Of a stretch of 64,000 bases of DNA, positions 7,362-14,222 are shown in pieces (within the stretch, counting starts at the first letter, position 1; each line of letters opens with the position of its first letter). Below the pieces are notes generated by a model that was not told the DNA's origin, did no database searches, and saw nothing but the letters and a program-made list of their open reading frames with translations. The stretch is from assembly GCA_035526335.1 (NCBI GenBank), contig DATLCN010000014.1, positions 1 to 64,000 of the forward strand. Direction: 5' to 3'. Both the position numbers and the translations under genes were made by a program. This DNA comes from GCA-2861595 sp035526335 (lineage in GTDB: Bacteria; Actinomycetota; Acidimicrobiia; Acidimicrobiales; GCA-2861595).

Positions 7362-8405
7362 CTACGACCCGCGACCGCCCTCGCCCCTGGCGGACCTGCC
7401 CGGGCCGTCGTGGCCCTGTCCCCTGTCCGCGGGGGCCGGCTCCTCGGACTTTGCCCCCTGCTTCTCCGCCGGCACAGGGGCTCCGCTCGGCCGGTCCTCG
7501 CTCCTTCGGCCCGGACCGGGATCGGGGGACGCCGCGGGCTGGGAAGCTCTGGTTGCGTTGCCGGGGGGGTCCTTCTGCGGCGAAAGGTGTCCCGTCGACT
7601 TCCCGGACCGGGTCGAACTGCTGGAGGCGGGCTGGAGCGAGTACGTGCGTGGGGTGACGGCGGGTGGGGCGGCGGCGGCACGTTCGGTGCCGGTTGACGC
7701 CCCCGGGGCGGCGGCGGGTTCGGTGCCGGTTGCCGACGGCCCCGGGGCGGCAGAGCCGGAGGCCGGAGGGGCGGGGGCCGCCGCGGCGCCCGCTGCCACG
7801 GACGAGGTCGCCGGCGCTGGAGCGGCGGTACCGCCCTGTGGCGCCCGCACGACTGTTTGCGTTCCGTCGAAGGCGAACCGGGCGGTCCTCACCCGTCCCG
7901 TCGAGGCGGCGGCGGAGGTGGCCCGCAGCCCACGTCGGGCCAGTGGAAGCACGAGGCCCGCGCCGGGCTCAATGAAGGTGGAGCCAGCAGGAGCCCCCGT
8001 GACCTGGGGCGTCAACTCGGCCGGCGGCGCCAGCGCCACCCTCGCCGGCGGCGGGCGGCGGGCCAGCGGGCCTGTGCCGTCGGAGCCCCAAGGGGCGATT
8101 ATCACAGCGCTCAGGACGAACAGGCTGGTCAAGGCGACGGAGAGTGACGATGCCCAGCGGGTGGAGGTGAGGGCTGCGCCGGCCGAGGCGTCCATGACCC
8201 CGCCGGCGGCGCCGCCATGGCAGCCACCCACCACGACCAGGGGGCGGGTCTCGCCCATCTCGGCGCACGCCACCTGCGCCCTGGCCTTGAGCAGGCGGGG
8301 GTCGGCATCGGGATGAACCCGAAGGCCCACGGTGTCGTCGCCCACCGTGCAGGCCACGACTCCGGGGATCATGGCGAGACGGCGCAGGAGGACGTCAGTC
8401 GCCAT
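7362..8405 (-). CDS. Single-pass membrane protein with low-complexity tail, unknown function
   Basis: This 347-residue protein is not recognised. Residues 1-65 form a small alpha/beta-looking domain (LLRRLAMIPGVVACTVG and so on), residues 86-105 are a membrane helix, about 125-205 is a possible extracytoplasmic domain, and the rest is Pro/Ala/Ser/Gly-rich and probably disordered. The ATG at 8405 is preferred over an upstream start at 8471 because a TACCCT box ends 7 nt before it. The tail codes in a GC-extreme stretch where several frames stay open, so the exact C-terminus is less certain than the N-terminal part. Confidence 0.6.
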   Translation of the reverse strand: MATDVLLRRLAMIPGVVACTVGDDTVGLRVHPDADPRLLKARAQVACAEMGETRPLVVVGGCHGGAAGGVMDASAGAALTSTRWASSLSVALTSLFVLSAVIIAPWGSDGTGPLARRPPPARVALAPPAELTPQVTGAPAGSTFIEPGAGLVLPLARRGLRATSAAASTGRVRTARFAFDGTQTVVRAPQGGTAAPAPATSSVAAGAAAAPAPPASGSAAPGPSATGTEPAAAPGASTGTERAAAAPPAVTPRTYSLQPASSSSTRSGKSTGHLSPQKDPPGNATRASQPAASPDPGPGRRSEDRPSGAPVPAEKQGAKSEEPAPADRGQGHDGPGRSARGEGGRGS

Positions 8406-8412
8406 GTCGCTG

Positions 8413-8418
8413 AGGGTA
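8413..8418 (-). promoter_or_regulatory. Putative -10 box (TACCCT) deciding the start at 8405
   Basis: TACCCT on the minus strand ends 7 nt before the ATG at 8405. It fits the leaderless pattern and would exclude the longer reading from 8471. Confidence 0.42.
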
Positions 8419-8474
8419 TCGGAGTTGACGCCCGATGACCACTGTTCGTGGCGAATCGACCCCATTTCCACTTT

Positions 8475-9230
8475 TCAGCCTCTTCGCCCGGAGCAGGCGA
8501 GGGCATGGGCGGAGAACAGCGCCTGCTGGTTGGGGTCCTCGGACGCCGTCATCTCGGGGTGCCACTGCACACCGAGCACCCACCTTCCGCCAGGATCTTC
8601 CAGCTCCACCGCCTCCACCAGCCCGTCCCCGCTGGCCGCCACCGCGGTCAGGCCGTCGCCGAGCATGTCCACCGCCTGGTGGTGGTGGGAGGTGCAGCGG
8701 AGCACGGAGCGTCCGGCCGCCTGCGCCAGCAGGGTTCCCTCCGTCACCTTCACGTCATGGACCACCGAGAGGTCGTGACCCGGCTGACCGTGCAGGTCCA
8801 TCCCCTGCAGATCAGGCAGATGCTGATGGAGGGTGCCCCCGAGGGCCACGTTCAACACCTGCATTCCCCGGCAGATGACGAAGGTCGGGATGCCGGCGCT
8901 GAGGGCCGCGTGAACCAGGTCCAGCTCGGCCGCATCACGGGAGGGGTCGACGCCGTACACCTGCGGATGCGGCTCCCCGCCGTAGCGGGAGGGTTCGATG
9001 TCGCCGCCGCCGGTCAGGAGGAGCCCGTCGAACGGGGCAAGCGTCGCCTCCGGGTCCACGATGTCCAGGGTGGGAACCAGGACCGGCCTGGCGCCGGCCC
9101 GGCGCACGGCGGCTACGTAGGCGGCGGGCACGGCGTAGCCCCCGCGCGACCAGTCGGCCACCCGGCCCGCGGCGAGGTGGAAGGCCGGTATGGCCACGAG
9201 CGGAGACGCGGCGGTGCCGGAGGAGCCCAC
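8475..9230 (-). CDS. Class I glutamine amidotransferase-like hydrolase (peptidase C26, PuuD-like)
   Basis: This 251-residue protein carries the C26 triad: nucleophile Cys120 in FVICRGMQ, and His224 and Glu226 in QWHPE. It also has the early TGGGDIEP motif typical of gamma-glutamyl-GABA hydrolases. Relatives hydrolyse gamma-glutamyl amides during polyamine or ethanolamine breakdown, but no putrescine-pathway neighbour is present, so the substrate is open. The GTG start follows a TAGCCT box (9240-9245) by 9 nt. Confidence 0.82.
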   Translation of the reverse strand: MGSSGTAASPLVAIPAFHLAAGRVADWSRGGYAVPAAYVAAVRRAGARPVLVPTLDIVDPEATLAPFDGLLLTGGGDIEPSRYGGEPHPQVYGVDPSRDAAELDLVHAALSAGIPTFVICRGMQVLNVALGGTLHQHLPDLQGMDLHGQPGHDLSVVHDVKVTEGTLLAQAAGRSVLRCTSHHHQAVDMLGDGLTAVAASGDGLVEAVELEDPGGRWVLGVQWHPEMTASEDPNQQALFSAHALACSGRRG

Positions 9231-9239
9231 GGGGCGGCC

Positions 9240-9245
9240 AGGCTA
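9240..9245 (-). promoter_or_regulatory. Putative -10 box (TAGCCT) of the C26 hydrolase gene
   Basis: TAGCCT on the minus strand lies 9 nt before the GTG at 9230, slightly more than at other genes here but still consistent with a leaderless or near-leaderless transcript. Confidence 0.4.
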
Positions 9246-9289
9246 CGCCAGGGGGCGGTTCGCCCGAGCCCTCGCAGGGGTGCGAGGAT

Positions 9290-9535
9290 GTGCCGGTGCC
9301 GCTACGTGTGTGGATCGACCAGGACCTCTGCACGGGCGACGGGCTGTGCGTGGACCACGCCCCGGACGTCTTCATGCTCCTCGAGGACGGGATCGCCTAC
9401 GTCCGGGAGAACGGCACCGTCCTGAACGATCCCGGAGGCGCCGACAGCCTGGCCGGAGTACCCGGAGGGCGTGACCGCGACGTCGTTCTCGCCGCCGAAG
9501 ACTGCCCCGGCGAGTGCATCTTCATCGAGAGCTGA
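9290..9535 (+). CDS. Single-cluster ferredoxin, 3Fe-4S type
   Basis: This 81-residue ferredoxin has DQDLCTGDGLC near the N-terminus and EDCPGECIF near the C-terminus. The CxxxxxC spacing and isolated C-terminal CPGEC resemble the small actinobacterial ferredoxins that feed electrons to cytochromes P450 and related oxygenases. Only three well-placed cysteines plus one extra are visible, so a 3Fe-4S cluster is likely. A GTG at 9290 or 9296 could be the start. No P450 gene is in the window. Confidence 0.82.
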   Translation: MPVPLRVWIDQDLCTGDGLCVDHAPDVFMLLEDGIAYVRENGTVLNDPGGADSLAGVPGGRDRDVVLAAEDCPGECIFIES

Positions 9536-9548
9536 CCGGGCCGGGACA

Positions 9549-9584
9549 GCACGAAGGGCCGCCCCGAGAGGCGGCCCTTCGTGC
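9549..9584. terminator. Bidirectional terminator hairpin
   Basis: A perfect 15-bp inverted repeat (9549-9563 pairing with 9570-9584) closes on a 6-nt loop between the convergent ferredoxin and DUF6458 genes. There is no long T-run, which is common for terminators in GC-rich actinobacteria. Confidence 0.8.
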
Positions 9585-9597
9585 GAGGAAGTGCTGG

Positions 9598-9813
9598 TTA
9601 CAGGAGCTCGCGCTCACGAACTACGACGTCATTGCGACGGCCCATCGGGCTCATGCTGCTCCAGAAGAGCATCGAGGCCAGGAGGCCTATGGCGCCCACG
9701 ATCATCAGGATCACGCCGATGGTGTCGAGGTCCACGCCACTGGTCGTCACGTCCACCGCGAAGGCCAAAATGGCGCCGACGGCAATAAGAAATACACTCA
9801 CACCTATACCCAT
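9598..9813 (-). CDS. DUF6458-family small two-TM membrane protein
   Basis: This 71-residue protein starts MGIGVSVFLIAVGAILAFAV and has a second membrane helix around residues 30-50 (IGVILMIVGAIGLLASML), then a basic tail with arginines. This is the typical form of the actinobacterial DUF6458 family, whose role is unknown. The start at 9813 is fixed by an exceptionally strong Shine-Dalgarno, AAGGAGGTGA at 9819-9828, 5 nt upstream. A longer open frame upstream has no such support. Confidence 0.85.
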   Translation of the reverse strand: MGIGVSVFLIAVGAILAFAVDVTTSGVDLDTIGVILMIVGAIGLLASMLFWSSMSPMGRRNDVVVRERELL

Positions 9814-9818
9814 GCAAC

Positions 9819-9828
9819 TCACCTCCTT
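9819..9828 (-). promoter_or_regulatory. Near-perfect Shine-Dalgarno of the DUF6458 gene
   Basis: AAGGAGGTGA on the minus strand complements the 16S rRNA 3' end almost fully and selects the ATG at 9813. It stands out in a window where many genes have no ribosome site. Confidence 0.75.
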
Positions 9829-9921
9829 TTGACAAAGCTGGGACAAGCTGGCTGCTCTCGGTACGTGCCCCGCAACGGTGCGTGACAAACGCTTTACCGG
9901 TGTCGGCCGGGCCGGGCGGGC

Positions 9922-11187
9922 TCAGAGGTAGAGCAGTGGGTCGACGGGAACGCCGGCCACCCGGGTCTCGAAGTGAAGGTGGGGGCCGGTGGACAGGCCG
10001 GTGGAGCCGACGGCACCTATGACCTGACCCTTGCCGACTACCACGCCCTGGGTCACGTGGATGGCGCTCTGGTGGGCGTAGAGCGTGGCCAGTGACCTGC
10101 CGTGGTCGACGATGACAGTGTTGCCGTAGCCGCCCCGGGGACCGGCGAAGACGACGGTCCCGCCGGCGGCCGCTTGGATCGGGGTGCCGCTGGAGGCGGC
10201 GAAGTCGACTCCATCGTGCATCCTGGGGGTGCCGAGAACCGGGTGGTAGCGGGGCCCGAAGAACGACGTGAGGCGCCCGCCGGTGATCGGCGGGGAGAGG
10301 ATCCCCTTTCCTCCTGAGGGCAGCGCCTGGCCGAACTGGATCCCCCGCAGGAAGGCGGTGATGGTGCTCGATTCGGCCCGCAGGGCGGCGATCTGGGCCT
10401 CGAACTCCGCGACCCGGGACTGGGCCTCGCCGGCCAGCGCCTTCTGCTCGGCCTCCTGGGCCCGCACGTCCTGGCGCAACGAGACCTGCTCGGACCGGAG
10501 GCCCTCGAGCTGCGACCGCCGGCCGATGACGACGTCCCGCTGGGCCTTGGCCGCGTCCTTCTTGACTTCCAGCTCCTGGCCGAGGCGGATGGTGGCGTCC
10601 CGGCCGGCGCTGAAGCGGTCGACGGCCCGGCGCTGGGCGTGGACCACGGCGTCCTCGTAGCCGATGGTGGCGGCCACCTCGCGGAGGCTGCGGGCATTGA
10701 GGACCACCTCGGTGGGGCTGCTGGCCGGCCGGCCTCCCATGTAGGCGCTGACCGCCCGTGCCCGCAGCACGCCCCGCTCGACGGCGAGGCGGTCGGTGGC
10801 GATGACCAGCCGGGTCTGGGTGCGCACGAAGTCCCCCTGCATCTCCTCCAGGCGGGCCTCGGCCTCGTCGGCCTCGCCGGAGGCCACGATCAGCTGGCGG
10901 TCGAGCGCAGCCACACGGTTGTCGAGCCGGCGGCGACGGGCCTTCACCTCGTCGAGGCGGTCGAGCAGCACCGCCTCCTCCTCGGACGCCTCCGACACCT
11001 GCTCCCGCAGGCTCCGCAGCTGGGCGGCGATAGCGGCTTGACGATCCTTCTTCTGCTGCCTCGTCTCCGCCCCACCGGCCGGCGCCGTCGCGACCAGGCC
11101 GACGGCGCCCGCGACGAACAAGCTCAGCAGCCGCCTGCGCACAGGAGAGCATCGGCGGCCACGGGCCCGCCTTGAGCGTCGGGCCAT
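9922..11187 (-). CDS. Secreted M23 peptidase with coiled-coil domain (EnvC-like)
   Basis: This 421-residue protein has an N-terminal arginine-rich signal sequence (cleavage near ATAPAGGAE), a long coiled coil (about 45-275) and a C-terminal LytM/M23 domain (about 300-421). The zinc ligands are recognisable in RMHDGVDFA (His, Asp) and GPHLHFE (HxH). Such proteins cut peptidoglycan crosslinks at division. The gene lies 19 bp downstream of ftsX; coiled-coil M23 proteins such as EnvC are controlled by FtsEX in other bacteria, so this is a candidate FtsEX partner. The start at 11187 gives a proper signal peptide. Confidence 0.86.
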   Translation of the reverse strand: MARRSRRARGRRCSPVRRRLLSLFVAGAVGLVATAPAGGAETRQQKKDRQAAIAAQLRSLREQVSEASEEEAVLLDRLDEVKARRRRLDNRVAALDRQLIVASGEADEAEARLEEMQGDFVRTQTRLVIATDRLAVERGVLRARAVSAYMGGRPASSPTEVVLNARSLREVAATIGYEDAVVHAQRRAVDRFSAGRDATIRLGQELEVKKDAAKAQRDVVIGRRSQLEGLRSEQVSLRQDVRAQEAEQKALAGEAQSRVAEFEAQIAALRAESSTITAFLRGIQFGQALPSGGKGILSPPITGGRLTSFFGPRYHPVLGTPRMHDGVDFAASSGTPIQAAAGGTVVFAGPRGGYGNTVIVDHGRSLATLYAHQSAIHVTQGVVVGKGQVIGAVGSTGLSTGPHLHFETRVAGVPVDPLLYL

Positions 11188-11206
11188 CAGCGGGCCCGCT
11201 GCACTG

Positions 11207-12091
11207 TCAGACGTCGAGGAATCGCCGGACGGCGAAGGCGGACCCGACGGCACCGATGGCCGCGCCGGCGAAGAGGACGAACAGCCCGGTGCCCACGACG
11301 TCGCCGCTCGGGGGCAGGAGCCGGTTTCCGAGGGTGTCGCCGCTGGCGACGGCGCCGGCGAGGAGGTTGCGTACGAAGGCCACGACCCCGAAGGCGGCAG
11401 CCGCCCCGACCAGACCCTGCACCATGCCCTCCAGCATGAAGGGGATGCGGATGAACCAGTTGGTGGCACCCACCAGCTTCATGACCGCCACCTCCCGTCT
11501 TCTGTTGTAAATGGCCATCTGGATGGTGTTGAGGATGAGCAGCACGGCCGAGAGCAGGAGGACGCCGGCCACGATGATGATGCCGATCTGGAGGGCGTTG
11601 GTGAACCGCAACAGGGTCTCCACCGCCTCCCGTGCGAACACAACGTCCTGGACGCCGGCCTTGTTCTCGAACCGGGCACCCACCACGTCGACGAACTCGG
11701 CCCGTTTGGGCACCACCCGGTAGGAAGTCGGCAGGTCCTTGGCTTCGACCGACTCGAGGAAGTCCGGTGAGTTCTCGAACATGCGCTTGAACTCGGCGAA
11801 GGCCTCCTTCTGGTCGATGTAGATGACCTTCTTCACCTCCGGCATGTTCGAGAGCTCTTTCTCGATGGCCTTGCTCTGGACCGGCGGGACGCCGACCTTC
11901 ATGAAGATGGACAGCTCGACGTCGCCCTTCCACTGCAGGCTGGCCTTGGACACGCCCTGCTTGAGCAGGAGCACGGCACCCACGAGGGAAAGGGAGACGG
12001 CCACCGTGAGCACGGCGGCCGACGTCATGAGCAGGTTGCGGCGCAGGTTGGTGGCCGTCTCGCGGACCACGTAGTCGAAGCTCAGGGCCAT
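11207..12091 (-). CDS. ftsX: Cell-division ABC transporter permease FtsX
   Basis: This 294-residue protein has the FtsX topology: an N-terminal membrane helix (about 22-44), a large extracytoplasmic domain (about 50-165) and three further helices (near 170-200, 220-245 and 262-285). The cytoplasmic segment YNRRREVAVMKLVGATNWFIR is a family hallmark. FtsX transmits ATP-dependent signals from FtsE to periplasmic cell-wall hydrolases. It lies 16 bp downstream of ftsE with an AGAAGG ribosome site, and just upstream of the M23 gene. Confidence 0.93.
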   Translation of the reverse strand: MALSFDYVVRETATNLRRNLLMTSAAVLTVAVSLSLVGAVLLLKQGVSKASLQWKGDVELSIFMKVGVPPVQSKAIEKELSNMPEVKKVIYIDQKEAFAEFKRMFENSPDFLESVEAKDLPTSYRVVPKRAEFVDVVGARFENKAGVQDVVFAREAVETLLRFTNALQIGIIIVAGVLLLSAVLLILNTIQMAIYNRRREVAVMKLVGATNWFIRIPFMLEGMVQGLVGAAAAFGVVAFVRNLLAGAVASGDTLGNRLLPPSGDVVGTGLFVLFAGAAIGAVGSAFAVRRFLDV

Positions 12092-12107
12092 GTCGCGAGG
12101 AACCTTC

Positions 12108-12794
12108 TCATGTGCCGTAGCCGTAGACGCCGCGTGCCTGGTCGCGGACCACGGTGCCCCGGTCCAGCTCGATGACCCGCCGGCGCATGGAGTCGACGAT
12201 GCCCTGGTCGTGGGTGGCCATGACGACCGTGGTGCCTGTGCGGTTGATCCGGTCGAGGAGGCGCATGATGCCCACGGTGGTGTTCGGGTCGAGGTTCCCG
12301 GTGGGTTCGTCGGCCAGGAGGATAAGGGGGCGGTTGACGAAGGCGCGGGCGATGGAGACCCGTTGCTGCTCGCCGCCGGAAAGCTCGCCCGGGAGGTCGT
12401 CGGTCTTCTTGGACAGCCCGACCAGGTCCAGGATCTGGGGGACCTGTGAGGTGATGACGTGCTTGGGGCGCCCGATCACCTCGAGGGCGAAGGCCACGTT
12501 CTCGGCGACCGTCTTGTTGGGCAGGAGCTTGAAGTCCTGGAAGATGCAGCCGATGTTGCGGCGCAGGTAGGGCACCTTCCAGTGGCTCAGGTGGGCGATC
12601 TCCTTGCCCGCCACCCAGATGCGGCCCTCGTCGGGGTCCTCCTCCTTGGTCACGAGGCGCAGGAAGGTGGACTTGCCCGAGCCCGACGGGCCCACCAGGA
12701 AGACGAACTCGCCCTTCTGGATGTCGACCGAGCACTCCCGGAGGGCGACGGTTGTGCCCTTGTAGGACTTGGTGACGTTCTCGAGGCGGATCAT
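12108..12794 (-). CDS. ftsE: Cell-division ABC transporter ATPase FtsE
   Basis: This 228-residue ATPase has Walker A GPSGSGKST (35-43), the ABC signature LSGGEQQRVSIARA, Walker B LILLADEPTGNLD and the switch His in MATHDQ. It powers FtsX at the division site. Length and order (prfB-ftsE-ftsX) match the usual actinobacterial arrangement, although smpB, commonly next, is replaced by the M23 hydrolase gene. Confidence 0.94.
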   Translation of the reverse strand: MIRLENVTKSYKGTTVALRECSVDIQKGEFVFLVGPSGSGKSTFLRLVTKEEDPDEGRIWVAGKEIAHLSHWKVPYLRRNIGCIFQDFKLLPNKTVAENVAFALEVIGRPKHVITSQVPQILDLVGLSKKTDDLPGELSGGEQQRVSIARAFVNRPLILLADEPTGNLDPNTTVGIMRLLDRINRTGTTVVMATHDQGIVDSMRRRVIELDRGTVVRDQARGVYGYGT

Positions 12795-12958
12795 CTCGGT
12801 GGGCGCCGGCGGGCGCAGGGAGTGCGCCTCTACCGGCAGGCCAAGCTAGCAGCGGGGGCTGCCGGTACGCCGGATGCCCGGGCATGGCACACTGGCGCCA
12901 TCCGGGTGGGCGGCGACCACGAGGGCCCGCTCCACCTCGTCGTCGGGCAGGGACACCC

Positions 12959-14068
12959 CTATCCTTCCTCGGCCCGGCGCCAGCGGAGGAACGCCTCCAT
13001 GAAGCCGTCGAGATCACCGTCGAGCACGGCCTCGACGTTGCCGCTCTCGTGCCCGGTGCGGCGGTCCTTCACCTTCTGGTAGGGCGCCAGCACGAACTCC
13101 CGGATGAAGCCGCCCTCCCGGGAGATCTTGCCCTGCGGGCCGGCCAGCGCGGCCAGCTCGGCCCGGCGCTCCTCCCGCTGGCGCTCGGCCAGCTTGGCGG
13201 CCAGGATCTGCATGGCCTTGTTCGTGTTCTGGAGCTGGCTGCGCTCGTTCTGGCAGGACACCACCACGCCGGTGGGGATGTGGGTGATCCGGACGGCGGA
13301 GTCGGTGACGTTGACGTGCTGGCCGCCGGCCCCCGAGGAGCGGTAGGTGTCGATGCGCAGGTCCTTCTCGTCGATGTCCACCTGACTGGTGGCGTCGTCG
13401 AGGAAGGGGACGACGTCGAGGGCGGCGTAGCTGGTCTGGCGCCGGGCCTGGGCGTCGAAGGGTGAGATCCGGTAAAGCCGGTGGGTACCCCGCTCGGCAC
13501 TGAGGAGGCCGTAGGCGTACCGGCCCCGCACGATGAAGGTGGCCGACAGGATGCCCGCCTCCTGCCCGTCGCTGCGCTCGTCGATCTCCACGCTGAAGCC
13601 CCGGCGCTCGGCCCAACGCAGGTACATGCGCAAGAGCATGTCGGCCCAGTCCTGGGCGTCCGTGCCGCCTTCACCGGCGTGGATCTCGCACACGGCGTCG
13701 TGGCCGTCGTGCTCGCCGCTGAACAACGACCTCAACTCCAGGTTGTCGAGGTCCCCCCCCAGCTCCGCCAGTCCCGCGGCCAGCTCGGCCTCCACGCTGT
13801 CGTCACCTTCCTCGAGGGCCAGCCCGTAGAGGGTCTCGGCGTCCGCCATCCGGGCGTCCAACCCCTCGAGCAGACGCATGTCGTCCCCCACCCGGCCGTA
13901 CTCGGTGGTCACCACCCGGGCCAGGTCCGGGTCGTCCCACAGATCGGGCCTCCCCACCTCGGACTCCAGCTCCGCCATCCGCTTCCGCTTCCCCTCCAGA
14001 TCGAGATACGTCTCCGCCGCTACGAGCCGCGCCCGCAACGAAGAAAGCTCCTCCGAGAAGTCCCGCAT
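12959..14068 (-). CDS. prfB: Peptide chain release factor 2
   Basis: This 369-residue protein has the RF2 stop-codon motif SPF (202-204) and the peptidyl-hydrolysis motif GGQ (248-250), so it should read UGA and UAA. The N-terminal coiled coil is complete. The frame is open from the ATG at 14068, with no in-frame UGA that would require the programmed +1 frameshift found in many bacteria. It is followed by ftsE after about 160 bp. Confidence 0.94.
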   Translation of the reverse strand: MRDFSEELSSLRARLVAAETYLDLEGKRKRMAELESEVGRPDLWDDPDLARVVTTEYGRVGDDMRLLEGLDARMADAETLYGLALEEGDDSVEAELAAGLAELGGDLDNLELRSLFSGEHDGHDAVCEIHAGEGGTDAQDWADMLLRMYLRWAERRGFSVEIDERSDGQEAGILSATFIVRGRYAYGLLSAERGTHRLYRISPFDAQARRQTSYAALDVVPFLDDATSQVDIDEKDLRIDTYRSSGAGGQHVNVTDSAVRITHIPTGVVVSCQNERSQLQNTNKAMQILAAKLAERQREERRAELAALAGPQGKISREGGFIREFVLAPYQKVKDRRTGHESGNVEAVLDGDLDGFMEAFLRWRRAEEG

Positions 14069-14222
14069 CAGCCCGCCAGGGGCGCCGGCGGACGCGGACG
14101 CCGCCGAAGGCGGCCGCCGCCACGGATGCCGGCAAGAAGAGGGGAGCGGAGGGCCGGCCGGCTCCGCCGGTCGCCCGAAGCCCGACAAAGCTCGGCGAGC
14201 AACCTCTGGTTGCGAGCCGAAA

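Noticed and set aside
13900..14068. Programmed +1 frameshift in prfB
   Set aside because: The frame is continuous from the ATG and no in-frame UGA or CUU-UGA slippery site is needed.
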